Assembly: GCA_934358675.1 (NCBI GenBank) | Contig: CAKRKX010000003.1 | Span: forward strand, 1-64,000 | Reading direction: 5' to 3' | Origin: an uncultured Agathobacter sp. | Lineage (GTDB): Bacteria > Bacillota > Clostridia > Lachnospirales > Lachnospiraceae | DNA: 64,000 bases | In this document: one piece after another, positions 8,787-18,169 of the stretch | How the letters are laid out: each line of letters starts with the position of its first letter | Position numbering within the stretch: the stretch's first letter is position 1 | Translations under genes and position numbers: made by a program | The notes under the pieces: generated by a model | The model's input: only the letters and a program-made list of their open reading frames with translations | Told to the model about the DNA's origin: nothing | Database searches by the model: none

Positions 8787-10697
8787 TTAGCCTACTGCGT
8801 CTATTTTGTGAGGATAGAGAGTCCTTATGCACCAGCCGCTACCGTCACTTTCAAAACGTGAATCGGTCAGTTCGCCGATATCGTCCGGTGACACATAATA
8901 CTTTCCGTCAATCTTGTAGCAAGGGATTCCCACGACTTCGCCATCCCATACGATACTCGTGGCAGGGACAGTTACTTTATGCTTTTTACCATTACCTTTT
9001 TTCAGAGATGCGGCTTTTCCCTTATATGCCGTCATACTGTTGATGATCATTGCATCTTTGGTTTTATCGTATTTCACATGAAAGGATTTATTTGTTTTGG
9101 ACATCAGGTATGCGATATCGTCCAATTTATAATAATATTGACCGTTGATCTTATAGCACTCCAGATTTCCGCTGCTGCCACCATTCTGACAATAAACCCT
9201 GAGGACTTTGGTTTCCGCCTTTACCTTTTTCGAATACTTATTTCCCGGATAATAGGTAAAAGGTGCATTTCCCACATCCGCTACATAACAGATTTCTCCG
9301 TTATATAAAATTTTGTATAGTTTTCCGGTTTCCTTATAATCCGGGAATGCCTCTGTCGAATAGGTCATTTTACTTACTTTGTATACGGGAGCACTTTCGC
9401 CAGCCTGCATAAAATAAACATTTTTGGTGTCCAGGCATTTTTTAAGTGCTTTCGAATTATCCGGATCCATATGGTATTTTTTCAGTATCTTTAGTCCGGC
9501 TTCCGTGAAGGCGCTGGCACCATATGCGGCCCATGGGGAATCTATGACAAGTGTTCCCTTGGCTTTGCTCGGTTTTTTTAACGCTGCGAGCGTAAGATAA
9601 GTCTCAAATCCGGTCAGATTCTTCGTAGGGATGTAGCATTTCTTTGAGTTGAACCACACCTGCGAATAACCATTGCCGTAGTTCTTCTTGACCACCTGAA
9701 GCTTTGCATCTTTTTTGACGATTCCTTCCACGGATGAGGATGCATTTGCCTCTGTGGTAATGTTGACACGATCACTGCAGGTTACAACTGCGTTATATTG
9801 CATCGCCGGCTTGTTTTCATTGGACATCCTAAGATTTACATATTTGGCATTCACATAGTAAAGTCCCTGCCGATAATAAATCTGATAATGTCCGTTGATT
9901 GGTGTCGACTTTGTTACCTGAAACAACTGATTCGTTTCAATCAGTCCCGCGGTCACATAGTTGTCAGTCGCCGGAGTGGTCTTTATATAAATGTTGCATG
10001 TTGCCGTTCCCGATGCCGTTACGGTCGGAATATCCAGCTGCTGGTTTCTTGCATCAGTGATATAAACGTCCTTGCGCGGGATAAAATATACACCCGGCTT
10101 CCAGCTGGCGTACTGCTCCGTTCCAAGTCCGCCACAGGTGCTTTCAAGTCCTCTGCCGACATCAATTGCACCGTTACTCCAGATCGCAACCCAGGTTGCA
10201 TCGTATGCAAGAACCTTGAATTCGCTTGTTTCCGCGCAATAAAAGGCGAGATTTGCATTTCCATCGGGATGTCCTCCCAGATACGAATAGGCAGTCTTAT
10301 TGATCTCATCCATTCTCTTTTTATGATAGTTGATGGACGGAGTTCCCGGATAGAAATAGACTTTTGCCTTCGTGGTGTGCACCACAGCCTTGCCCCAATA
10401 ACTGGTCTTAAGGCTTGCCGGCATCTCATGGGGCAGCCATTCGTTCGGAACTTCCTTTGCATAATAGGTAGCCACGGTTCCCTTTGTGTTTTCCGCACTG
10501 CCGTACAGATATTTTGACAAGAAATTCATATCTAACGGGAACGGATAGAGATCGGCATTCGGATCTTCCGTCAGATAGGCGGCCGATGCAGCAGATACAT
10601 TGGCTGCCGGAACCAGCGTGATCAGCATAGCTGCAATCAGTGTAAATAGGACGAACCTTTTTCGCAGATGGATCCTTCTTTGATTTGTAATTTTCAT
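8787..10697 (-). CDS. Secreted protein with stalk-type repeats
   Basis: A 636-residue exported protein of unknown role. It starts with a basic region (MKITNQRRIHLRKR), a hydrophobic core and an ANVSAASA cleavage region near residue 37, which is a signal peptide. The body is rich in Tyr, Lys, Asn and Thr. Several segments of the form CYKINGQYYYKLDDIAYLM or CYKIDGKYYVSPDDIGEL look like the copper-amine-oxidase N-terminal-like or SH3-like cell-surface repeats of clostridia. No catalytic motif is visible. The start is set by AGGAGG at about 10704-10709. It is divergent from a MerR regulator, and two palindromic sites lie between them, so that regulator may control it. Confidence 0.8.
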   Translation of the reverse strand: MKITNQRRIHLRKRFVLFTLIAAMLITLVPAANVSAASAAYLTEDPNADLYPFPLDMNFLSKYLYGSAENTKGTVATYYAKEVPNEWLPHEMPASLKTSYWGKAVVHTTKAKVYFYPGTPSINYHKKRMDEINKTAYSYLGGHPDGNANLAFYCAETSEFKVLAYDATWVAIWSNGAIDVGRGLESTCGGLGTEQYASWKPGVYFIPRKDVYITDARNQQLDIPTVTASGTATCNIYIKTTPATDNYVTAGLIETNQLFQVTKSTPINGHYQIYYRQGLYYVNAKYVNLRMSNENKPAMQYNAVVTCSDRVNITTEANASSSVEGIVKKDAKLQVVKKNYGNGYSQVWFNSKKCYIPTKNLTGFETYLTLAALKKPSKAKGTLVIDSPWAAYGASAFTEAGLKILKKYHMDPDNSKALKKCLDTKNVYFMQAGESAPVYKVSKMTYSTEAFPDYKETGKLYKILYNGEICYVADVGNAPFTYYPGNKYSKKVKAETKVLRVYCQNGGSSGNLECYKINGQYYYKLDDIAYLMSKTNKSFHVKYDKTKDAMIINSMTAYKGKAASLKKGNGKKHKVTVPATSIVWDGEVVGIPCYKIDGKYYVSPDDIGELTDSRFESDGSGWCIRTLYPHKIDAVG

Positions 10698-10743
10698 AGC
10701 GTACCTCCTCTTATACGAAATGATGATACTTATGTATTTTATC

Positions 10744-10800
10744 TTGTAGGACCTACAGGATTTTGATAAGATAATTATAAGTTGTACCCTGAGGGACGAG
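10744..10800. promoter_or_regulatory. Candidate operators between divergent secreted-protein and MerR genes
   Basis: Two short dyads lie in the 135-bp divergent region: TGTAGG-A-CCTACA near 10745-10758 and GTACCCTGAGGGAC near 10783-10796. MerR-family operators are usually such short dyads. Neither has an obvious promoter with 19-bp spacing, so this is suggestive only. Confidence 0.4.
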
Positions 10801-10832
10801 TCAAGTTGGCGGCAAATAAATAGGAGATTAAT

Positions 10833-11612
10833 ATGAAAAAACAGGATGATAATTTATTTAAAATCGGCGAGATTACCAAGATTCTAGGTGTAACAAGAAA
10901 GACGCTTCTGGTTTATGAGCATATGGGGCTGCTGACGCCCGCAGTCAAAGACGAGCAAAGCGGTTATCGGTATTATACGGCGGATAATATGACGCAGATC
11001 CGTTCGATCCGATCCTTGCAGAAGCTTGGGCTGTCACTTACGGAAATAGCGGAATATTACTACGATACCGGGAATCTGGATCACCATCTTGAACGTTTGA
11101 TGAATCTGCGTGCCGTCTTAGACCGCAATATCCAGATGCTTCAGGTCCGCTCGGCTAAGCAGGGGGACCTGACGGTGCATCAGGTGCGCCTTCCGCGGCA
11201 GGTATGTTTTTGCCGCCGCTATCTGTGTGAAGATACGGCAGATGCTGCAAACAAGCTGCGCGACACTTATATTGCAGCGGCAAGAACGGGTATGATGTCG
11301 ATGAATGCGCGAATGTTCACAATGCGTATGGACCGCGCGTGTGACAGTCTGGATCTCATGTGCTGCATTCCGGTCAATGATGGATTTACAGGAGCGGAGA
11401 GGAATGAGTTTGTTGAAACGCCGGCATTGTGTATCTACTATCGGGGTTCCTATGAGGGAATCGGGACGGCAATTGCGGCTTTAGATGCGTATGTCAGAGA
11501 GAACCGGGTGGAAACAACCGGACCGTATCGCAGCATTTATTTAGAGGGACCGCCGAGCCGTGGTGCAAATAGCAATGATTATATTACGGAGGTTGCGGTA
11601 CCGATCAGATAA
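10833..11612 (+). CDS. MerR-family regulator with effector-binding domain
   Basis: A transcription activator of the BmrR type. Residues 9-77 form the winged helix-turn-helix (FKIGEITKILGVTRKTLLVYEHMGLL, then SGYRYYTADN), followed by a dimerisation coiled coil (about 85-115). A C-terminal GyrI-like domain (about 125-259) binds small molecules in relatives such as multidrug sensors. It contains several cysteines (CFCRRYLC, CCIP) that could bind metal or sense redox; that is inference. The ribosome site TAGGAGA precedes the ATG. The gene is divergent from a secreted protein and ended by a strong terminator at 11623-11664. Confidence 0.88.
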   Translation: MKKQDDNLFKIGEITKILGVTRKTLLVYEHMGLLTPAVKDEQSGYRYYTADNMTQIRSIRSLQKLGLSLTEIAEYYYDTGNLDHHLERLMNLRAVLDRNIQMLQVRSAKQGDLTVHQVRLPRQVCFCRRYLCEDTADAANKLRDTYIAAARTGMMSMNARMFTMRMDRACDSLDLMCCIPVNDGFTGAERNEFVETPALCIYYRGSYEGIGTAIAALDAYVRENRVETTGPYRSIYLEGPPSRGANSNDYITEVAVPIR

Positions 11613-11622
11613 AGAATAAAAT

Positions 11623-11664
11623 AAAAACCGGAGTAACGAGAAATCATAGTTACTCCGGTTTTTT
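11623..11664. terminator. Intrinsic terminator between convergent genes
   Basis: A stem of about 14 bp (AAAACCGGAGTAAC with GTTACTCCGGTTTT) ends in a T run, with A-rich sequence on the other side. It can serve the MerR gene and the convergent transporter gene. Confidence 0.9.
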
Positions 11665-11676
11665 AATAGTATGAAA

Positions 11677-13068
11677 TTATGATAAGATTCCGGTTGACTG
11701 TAAAAACAGTACAAACATCATCACCGGTGCAACGTAGCGGATCATGATGCGGTAAAGCTTTTTGCGGCGGAACTTCTCGCCGCCTCGCTCCATCTCGTCG
11801 ATGACATAATCCGGTGTCATAACCCAGCCGATCAGGATCGTTGAAAGCAACGCGATAAAAGGCATCATAACGCTATTACTGATATAATCCATGATATCCA
11901 GCAGCTGTCCGGTCGAGCCGTTCGGCAGCTTCACTTCCACATAGAAGATGCTGTAACCAAGTGTAATGACTGCGGATGCTGCAAGATAGATCGCGGTTAG
12001 AATAAGAACGGTTTTCTTGCGCCCGATATGGAAGATCTCCATGCAGTTGGCAACAATGGATTCCAATACGGAGATGCAGGATGACAGTGTTGCGAAGATC
12101 GCGGTCACGAAGAAAAGGATTCCGACGAAAATGCCGGCTTTGCCCATGGCTGCGAATACCTTTGGCAGCGAGACAAACATCAGGCTCGGTCCGGCCCCCA
12201 TGCCTTCGGTTCCGGAGAATACATATACGGCAGGGATGATCATTGCACCTGCGAGGAATGCAACACCGGTATCGAAGATCTCAATCTGGTTGACAGCCTT
12301 GTTTAAGTTGACTTCAGGCTTCACGTAGGAGCCGTAAGTGATCATAATTCCCATCGATACGCTGAGTGAGAAGAAAAGCTGGCTCATCGCATCCAGCAGA
12401 ATCTGCAGGAAACGCTTTACGGTAAGTCCCTCCACATTCGGAGTGAGGTAATACAGAAATCCCTGCAATCCGGTGTGAACCTGTCCGGAAGCGTCCGTGT
12501 GCTGCAGCGTCAGGGAGTAACCCGCGATAATGACAACAAGAACGAGCAGGATCGGCATCATCCATTTGGAGACGCGCTCGATGCCTTCCTCGACACCGTT
12601 GTACACGATAAATGCGGTCACAGCCATGAAGATCAATGCGTAGACGACCGGTGAAGTTGAAGAAGTAATAAACGAGGTAAAGTAATCATCGCCGGCAGCG
12701 GCTTTCGCCTGTCCGGTTAGGTAGGTTACCGCATACTTAGTGATCCATCCGCCGATGACCGCGTAGTAGGTCATGATGAGAACCGGCACGAGGAACGTCA
12801 GGATTCCCAAGAATTTCCATTTCGGACGCATCTGCGTGTAAGCACCGATCGCGCTCTGCTTGGTGCGACGACCGATCGCGATATCCGATGTAAGCAGGGT
12901 AAAGCCGAATGTCAGAACAAGAACAAAGTAGATGATCAAAAAGAGTCCGCCTCCGTCTTTGGCGGCAAGATACGGGAAGCGCCACAGATTTCCCACGCCC
13001 ACGGCACTACCGGCTGCGGCCAGGACAAAGCCAAGTTGTCCTGAGAAGTGATTTTGCTTTTTTTCCAT
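11677..13068 (-). CDS. Neurotransmitter:sodium symporter (NSS) family transporter
   Basis: A Na+-coupled importer of amino acids or related compounds in the cytoplasmic membrane (SNF/LeuT-like). The first membrane helix carries the family signature GSAVGVGNLWRFPYLAAKDGGG (near residues 19-40), with the unwound region that binds Na+ and substrate. Eleven or twelve hydrophobic segments follow, and 463 aa is normal for prokaryotic members, many of which have 11 helices. The ATG at 13068 is chosen because the signature normally lies within the first 25 residues and TAAGGAG lies about 10 bp upstream. The open frame continues a further 125 codons upstream without family similarity. Substrate is unknown. 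Na+ use fits the Na+-type ATP synthase in this window. Confidence 0.92.
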   Translation of the reverse strand: MEKKQNHFSGQLGFVLAAAGSAVGVGNLWRFPYLAAKDGGGLFLIIYFVLVLTFGFTLLTSDIAIGRRTKQSAIGAYTQMRPKWKFLGILTFLVPVLIMTYYAVIGGWITKYAVTYLTGQAKAAAGDDYFTSFITSSTSPVVYALIFMAVTAFIVYNGVEEGIERVSKWMMPILLVLVVIIAGYSLTLQHTDASGQVHTGLQGFLYYLTPNVEGLTVKRFLQILLDAMSQLFFSLSVSMGIMITYGSYVKPEVNLNKAVNQIEIFDTGVAFLAGAMIIPAVYVFSGTEGMGAGPSLMFVSLPKVFAAMGKAGIFVGILFFVTAIFATLSSCISVLESIVANCMEIFHIGRKKTVLILTAIYLAASAVITLGYSIFYVEVKLPNGSTGQLLDIMDYISNSVMMPFIALLSTILIGWVMTPDYVIDEMERGGEKFRRKKLYRIMIRYVAPVMMFVLFLQSTGILS

Positions 13069-13228
13069 AGTAACTAATCTCCTTATTAAATATAAAACAT
13101 ATAAATTTACGATAACATATTTCAAATTGTAAGTAAATGACGGATTCTGTGACTGTTTTGCAATATGTTGTTCCGGAGATAGAATCAATGTGGCATTTAT
13201 GCTATGATGAATCAAGTAGTAATCAACG

Positions 13229-13286
13229 ACCCGACAAGGTGTGTCGGGTGTGGAAAAACACGGCATTTCTCGCTTTGTGTCGTGTT
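13229..13286 (+). promoter_or_regulatory. Two tandem hairpins in the leader of the XRE regulator
   Basis: ACCCGACA/TGTCGGGT (13229-13249, 5-base loop) and AACACGGCA/TGTCGTGTT (13257-13286) share the TGTCG core. They lie between a possible TATGAT box near 13203 and the XRE gene at 13335. No T run follows, so they are not ordinary terminators. Confidence 0.45.
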
Positions 13287-13334
13287 CAAATATAAAATAT
13301 TTCGATATTCTGTCAGCGGAAAGGAGATCACGAT

Positions 13335-13907
13335 ATGGATCAGAAGAAAATCGGTTCCTTATTAAAAGAATTGCGTAAGGAAAAAGGATTAACCCAGGAA
13401 CAGTTGGCGGAACATTTTCTTGTATCGGCAAGAAGTGTTTCACGATGGGAAAATGGAATCAACATGCCGGAACTGAGTCTGTTGGTCGAACTTGCGGATT
13501 TTTATGATGTTGATATCAGGGAAATCATTGATGGAGAAAGGAAAAGCGAGAATATGAATAAGGAAGAGAAAGAAGTATTACTGAAGGTCGCAGATTATGC
13601 GGAGAATGAAAAAGACACTCTTATGAGACGAGTTCGTGTCGTAAGCTGTGTTGGATTTGGTTCATTGATGCTGGCTTTATTGTTTGAAAGTTTTGGAATC
13701 GGGCAGATCAATCCATTATTGATGTGTATTGAAGGAATTGCGTTTGGACTGGCTGTTGGTGCGCTTTTGACATGTGTTTTATATACAACAGGCATTTTAC
13801 TTAAAATGAAGAAGAATGAAAAGGTTCGTAGAGTTGCGAAAGTTTTAGCTGTAGTTTGTCCACTTGTTATGATTGTGTGCGTGATTGCATGCTGGATCTT
13901 GAGTTAG
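13335..13907 (+). CDS. XRE-family regulator with membrane helices
   Basis: An N-terminal Cro/C1-type helix-turn-helix (residues 6-62, IGSLLKELRKEKGLTQEQLAEHFLVSARSVSRWENG) is joined to a short linker and three hydrophobic segments (about 98-118, 122-148 and 166-189). The protein is therefore probably a membrane-tethered DNA-binding regulator, a layout common in Firmicutes. GAAAGGAG precedes the ATG. It lies alone between the NSS transporter and the two-component operon. Signal and target are unknown; two hairpins in its leader may take part in its own control. Confidence 0.88.
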   Translation: MDQKKIGSLLKELRKEKGLTQEQLAEHFLVSARSVSRWENGINMPELSLLVELADFYDVDIREIIDGERKSENMNKEEKEVLLKVADYAENEKDTLMRRVRVVSCVGFGSLMLALLFESFGIGQINPLLMCIEGIAFGLAVGALLTCVLYTTGILLKMKKNEKVRRVAKVLAVVCPLVMIVCVIACWILS

Positions 13908-13949
13908 TTATGACAAACAGTAAACAACAGTAAAGAACAGTAAAACATA

Positions 13950-13986
13950 AAATCGCCAGTTCCGGGGAGTCCGGTCCTGGCGATTT
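13950..13986. terminator. Hairpin between convergent XRE and sensor kinase genes
   Basis: AAATCGCCAG/CTGGCGATTT with a nested TCCGG...CCGG element. Three direct copies of ACAGTAAA precede it at about 13916-13943. Confidence 0.7.
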
Positions 13987-13994
13987 GCATATTT

Positions 13995-15233
13995 TCACTG
14001 TTTTTTTTCATGCTTAATCGGGGCCTGCGCATTTAAGACAACGGCGAAGACATTTTTACCGTCCTCGTAGCCGGCCGAAATACGTCCGCCGTGATGTGCC
14101 ACGATGCTGCTGGCAATCGAAAGTCCAAGACCGTAGTGTCCGTTGTCCTCGCGCGCTTCGTCTGCGCGGAAAAAGCGTTCAAAGAGGCGGTCGCGCGTTT
14201 CTTCCGGAATCGGATCACCGGTGTTGGCAACCGAGAGGTGAAATTTCTTTGCCTGCAGATAAGCGCGCACCACGATCTCTCCGCCCTCCGGAGAGTAGCT
14301 GATCGCATTGTTTAGTAAAATGGACAGCAGATCCTGGATCTGATCCTCGACACCATCGATATACATTTCTTCCTGAATATCCGTTGTGATGCGGGTCATC
14401 TTCTCGTAGGCAACACTTTCCATCGGATAAATGATGTCATATAAAGCATCATCCACCTGAAAGCGTTTCATCGGAGCACGATTCTGCACGGTGTCAAGTC
14501 GCACAAGTGTCAGCATCTTGTTTACAAGGGAGATCATGCGCTCCGTCTCCTGATTGATGTAGCCGAGATGCTTATTGTCCGGATCTACCTCACGCTGCAA
14601 AAGCTCGGTGTTGGCGCGAATGACGGCAAGCGGGGTCTTGAGCTCGTGGCTGGCATTGGAAATAAATTTCTTCTCGGAATTGATCATCTCCTCGATCGGG
14701 TGGGTCAGCCAGCGGGAGAGTGCCCAGCCGGAGACGGCAAAGAGGAGCATTCCGACGAGCAGCAGTCCGGCACAGGTATAGATGGTCGGAAGCGTTGCGC
14801 GCAGCGCGGACGAACCGCTGATCAGAATGAGATAGCGTTTGCCGGTGCGGTGCTGGTATTTATATAAGTATGTATATTGGAAAAAGCGCATGCGTCCGCT
14901 CTCATTGGCTGCAATGACGCGTTTTCCTTCTCGCAACAGTTCGCTTTCCGATTTGTCGGTGAACGTGTGGAAAAGAATGGAAGGTTCTTCATCCGACTCG
15001 GAAGACAGCGCGTAGACGCAATATTGAATATCCGTCAGATTCGAATTAAGTCCCTTGTATATAATGAAATTCTTCCAGTTCTCATCCTTGATCTCCTCGC
15101 GCACCTGATCCTCCACATTCAGCAGATTCGCACGGTACGCATTGTTCGCGTAGATCGACAGAATACTGATCCATGTGATCGATAAAAGAAGCAGGAACAG
15201 AAAAGCAAATTTTTTCTTGAGATTTCTAAGCAT
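13995..15233 (-). CDS. Sensor histidine kinase
   Basis: The membrane sensor of a two-component system. Two membrane helices (residues 8-28 and 148-172) bracket an extracytoplasmic domain of about 120 residues. A short HAMP-like linker follows, then the dimerisation domain with the phospho-accepting H196 (FISNASHELKTPL), and the ATPase domain with the N box (LLNNAISYSPEGG), RLFERFFR and the G box (GHYGLGLSIA). At 412 residues it is a normal class I kinase. Its start overlaps the end of the upstream response regulator by 8 bp, so the two are translationally coupled. The stimulus is unknown; the secreted lysozyme gene transcribed the other way is a possible target by position only. Confidence 0.95.
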   Translation of the reverse strand: MLRNLKKKFAFLFLLLLSITWISILSIYANNAYRANLLNVEDQVREEIKDENWKNFIIYKGLNSNLTDIQYCVYALSSESDEEPSILFHTFTDKSESELLREGKRVIAANESGRMRFFQYTYLYKYQHRTGKRYLILISGSSALRATLPTIYTCAGLLLVGMLLFAVSGWALSRWLTHPIEEMINSEKKFISNASHELKTPLAVIRANTELLQREVDPDNKHLGYINQETERMISLVNKMLTLVRLDTVQNRAPMKRFQVDDALYDIIYPMESVAYEKMTRITTDIQEEMYIDGVEDQIQDLLSILLNNAISYSPEGGEIVVRAYLQAKKFHLSVANTGDPIPEETRDRLFERFFRADEAREDNGHYGLGLSIASSIVAHHGGRISAGYEDGKNVFAVVLNAQAPIKHEKKQ

Positions 15234-15909
15234 CGGCTACCTCCAGAATATATCCGACGCCACGGACGGCGCGGATTCGCATGTTCACCTGCAAATGCTG
15301 GAATTTTCGACGCAGAAACGAGATATAGACCTCCACATTGTTGTATTCCGCATTGGAATCGTAACCCCAGATCTTCGTTGCAATCTGTTCTTTCTCGAGC
15401 ACCTGATTCTGATTGATCAACAGAAATTCGAGAAGCTGCATCTCTTTTCCACTGATCTTCATCGTCTTGCCGGTGTCCGTGTTGGAAAGCTCGCATGTGT
15501 TGTTGTCGAAAGCCAGATTCCCGGCACGAAGAAGCTGGATATCCTGATGCACACGTCGGCGGGTGATCGCCTGAATACGCATCAGAAGCTCCTGAATTTC
15601 AAACGGTTTTGTCACATAATCATCGGCTCCGACACGGAATCCCTGAATTTTGTCATCGAGCTCCGTTCGCGCAGAGAGGATGAGCACCGGAATGCTGTTG
15701 CCCTCCGCACGGAGCGTGGAGAGCACCTCGTAACCGTTCATCTTCGGAAGCATCAGATCTAAAATGACCATGTCGTAGATGCCGCTTGCCGCGTCTTCGT
15801 ATCCCTGTAATCCATCATTTGCAATATCTACCAGATAATTTTCGTTTCGCAGAGCGTCCGCGATCGTGTCGGCAAGGCGCACACTGTCTTCAATTACTAA
15901 AATTCGCAT
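15226..15909 (-). CDS. OmpR/PhoB-family response regulator
   Basis: The DNA-binding partner of the kinase encoded just downstream. The receiver domain (1-115) has the acidic pair E7/D8, phospho-acceptor D51 in VILDLMLP and the conserved Lys in VTKPF. The winged-helix effector domain (about 127-225) ends in the usual EVYISFLRRKF and VRGVGYIL motifs. 227 aa is typical. The ATG at 15909 is chosen because receiver domains begin with this MRILVIED sequence. Upstream in-frame codons to 15960 are probably not translated. Confidence 0.95.
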   Translation of the reverse strand: MRILVIEDSVRLADTIADALRNENYLVDIANDGLQGYEDAASGIYDMVILDLMLPKMNGYEVLSTLRAEGNSIPVLILSARTELDDKIQGFRVGADDYVTKPFEIQELLMRIQAITRRRVHQDIQLLRAGNLAFDNNTCELSNTDTGKTMKISGKEMQLLEFLLINQNQVLEKEQIATKIWGYDSNAEYNNVEVYISFLRRKFQHLQVNMRIRAVRGVGYILEVADA

Positions 15910-16236
15910 TTTATCTTCTCCCCATATAGGCATGAATTTCAAAACTTTAAACAAATTCAAGGTTTTTTCAAGGAAACCTCTCTATGATGATAGCATACAT
16001 GAAAAGAGAAAAACATAGCAAGTAAAACGAAAATCTTTTTGTGGTGAATCATAATCCAGAAACCTTGAAAAAAGATGGAAAAGGGAAACAATTCCAAAAA
16101 AGAGAGCACATATTCTTGCATTGTCCGGTGAGGAACGGACAGAAGAACATGGAGAACGAATCATACTGCGGATGTGAGACGGAATTCATGCTGTTCTGTA
16201 CGGCGGATCGTGTGGGGGAATGTAATCTCGAAAATG

Positions 16237-16268
16237 TAGAGCGCTTGCATGGTGGCGCTCTATATTTT
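16237..16268 (+). terminator. Terminator-like hairpin in the leader of the GH25 gene
   Basis: A perfect 8-bp stem TAGAGCGC/GCGCTCTA with a 10-base loop is followed by TATTTTTG. It lies about 50 bp before the start codon of the lysozyme gene, so it either ends a transcript from upstream or acts as an attenuator. Confidence 0.6.
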
Positions 16269-16316
16269 TGCCCTTTGACAGGAAAAGCCGTGGTATGGAC
16301 AGTGGAGGAAACGAAT

Positions 16317-18146
16317 TTGAAAATAGAAAAAACAAAATTAGTCGTAGCAGGATTGGCAATGGCAACAGTGTGTATGATCGCACCACACACCGCGAGGGCC
16401 GCAGTCCCGGAGGCACAGATGGACGGTGTGATGGGACAAAGCCTCGAGGATGAGACGGTTTATAACGACACACTGGATTCTCCGATGTTAGGAAGTCCGA
16501 TCGCCTTATTTTCCGCGACTTCGACGCAGGCGATAAGTACCTCATATACGGACGATTTTCTGGGAAGCTCTTTTGTGGAAGAGGGCGTTTACACATCTGC
16601 GACCTACTACCACAGAGCGGATTACGAAGATTACCAGCTGCTGAACGGCATCGATGTCTCATGGTGGCAGGCAAAAGACAAGAAGACAACACTGCTTGAT
16701 TGGGAAAAGGCGCATGATGCCGGTATCGATTTTGCGTTTGTGCGTGTGGGTTCAAGAGATTCTTCGGACGGAAGTATTTATGAAGACACTGCTGCGGATT
16801 CCCACATTCAGGCTGCGTATGAGAACGATATTAATATCGGACTGTACGTTTTCTCACAGGCGCTGACCGAGAAGGAGGCACAGGAAGAGGCAAAGTTTGC
16901 GCTGAATCAGATAAAAAAATATGACTGGGATGTGACACTCCCGATCGTGATCGATCGGGAGAAGGGAAGCTACAACCGACTGACCGCAGGCAAACTGTCC
17001 AAGGCAAAGGAGACGGCTGTGTGTCAGGCTTTTGCCGATACGATCACGGAAGCAGGGTATCAGGCGAGCGTGTATGCGTCCTATTCCTGGATCAAATCGT
17101 ACATTAACACAGATAATCTGGAAGATTGCGCTATCTGGATCGCGCGCTACAACAATACGACCACGAGCAATTCCAAGAGCGGCACCGCATACGATGATGT
17201 TCCGTATGATTACGATTTCTGGCAGTATTCATCCACTTCGAAGGTCAGTGGGTACAGCGGCAATCTGGACACTAATTTCTGGTACAAGGATACAAGCATT
17301 AAGACGACCGGATTGAAAGCAACCGTGGAGAGCGCATCGGGGCCGATCGCGTTAAGCTGGGGCAAAGCGGCGGATGATGTGACCGGATACCGGGTGTATC
17401 GCTACGATGCGGATCAGGACAAGTATGTGTATCTAAAGTCCACGACAAGTCGCAAATATACGGATGAGGACGTGACTAGCGGCAAGACCTATCAATACAA
17501 AGTGCGCTGTTACTGGGCAATCGGAGGAACGAATTATTACGGAAGCTACTCCTCCGTTGTATCCGTGACAACACCTCCGGCAAAGGTTTCCAATGTAACG
17601 ACGGAGACGCGCAGCAGTACCGCTTTGACACTGAATTGGGAAAAAGTGTCCGGTGCCAGCGGATATCGCATTTACAAATATAACACGAGCAGTAAGGCTT
17701 ATGAGAAAGTGACAACGATCTCCAAGGAAAGCACGGTATCTTATAAAGTAACAGGACTTTCGACCGCCACGGAGTATCAGTTTAAAGTCCGTGCATATAA
17801 GAAAACGGATACCGAGACACTGTGGGGAAGTTCTTCTTCTGCATACAAGGACTGTACGAAGCCGGCGCAGACGAAGAATCTGAAGGCAGCCACGAAATCT
17901 TCGGCGGTCACACTGACATGGAGCAAAGTGGCGCGTGCCGGCGGTTATCAGGTTTACCGGTACAACAGTAAGACGAAGAAGTATGAGAAGATCGCAACGG
18001 TCAAAGGCAACAAAACTTTCTCTTATAAGAATACAGGTCTGAAAAAGGGATCGACGATGCAGTATAAAGTTCGTGCGTATAAGACTTACAACGGAACGAA
18101 TTACTACGGAGCATATTCCGGCATTGTTTCGATCAAAGTAAAATAG
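16317..18146 (+). CDS. Secreted GH25 lysozyme with three Fn3 domains
   Basis: A cell-wall hydrolase that cleaves the beta-1,4 bond between N-acetylmuramic acid and N-acetylglucosamine. After a signal peptide (KIEKTKLVVAGLAMATVCMI, cleavage near ARA-AVPE) and a linker of about 80 residues comes the GH25 barrel, from NGIDVSWWQ (catalytic Asp) through LPIVIDREKGS (Asp-x-Glu pair) to WQYSSTSKVSGYSGNLDTN. Three fibronectin type III repeats fill the C-terminal third, each with a GYRVYRY or GYRIYKY motif and a YKVRAY motif. I choose the TTG at 16317 because GGAGG lies 8 bp upstream and it begins the signal peptide. A GTG at 16041 would add 92 residues spanning a hairpin and unlike a protein. Confidence 0.88.
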   Translation: MKIEKTKLVVAGLAMATVCMIAPHTARAAVPEAQMDGVMGQSLEDETVYNDTLDSPMLGSPIALFSATSTQAISTSYTDDFLGSSFVEEGVYTSATYYHRADYEDYQLLNGIDVSWWQAKDKKTTLLDWEKAHDAGIDFAFVRVGSRDSSDGSIYEDTAADSHIQAAYENDINIGLYVFSQALTEKEAQEEAKFALNQIKKYDWDVTLPIVIDREKGSYNRLTAGKLSKAKETAVCQAFADTITEAGYQASVYASYSWIKSYINTDNLEDCAIWIARYNNTTTSNSKSGTAYDDVPYDYDFWQYSSTSKVSGYSGNLDTNFWYKDTSIKTTGLKATVESASGPIALSWGKAADDVTGYRVYRYDADQDKYVYLKSTTSRKYTDEDVTSGKTYQYKVRCYWAIGGTNYYGSYSSVVSVTTPPAKVSNVTTETRSSTALTLNWEKVSGASGYRIYKYNTSSKAYEKVTTISKESTVSYKVTGLSTATEYQFKVRAYKKTDTETLWGSSSSAYKDCTKPAQTKNLKAATKSSAVTLTWSKVARAGGYQVYRYNSKTKKYEKIATVKGNKTFSYKNTGLKKGSTMQYKVRAYKTYNGTNYYGAYSGIVSIKVK

Positions 18147-18169
18147 GAAAGTTTCCGGCAAACGGAGAG

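Noticed and set aside
13069..13443. N-terminal extension of the NSS transporter
   Set aside because: The 125 added codons overlap the divergent XRE gene, lack family similarity and precede a good ribosome site for the internal ATG.
16041..16316. N-terminal extension of the GH25 protein from a GTG at 16041
   Set aside because: The 92 extra residues do not resemble protein, cross a perfect hairpin with a T run, and would bury the signal peptide. The TTG at 16317 has a GGAGG at the right distance.
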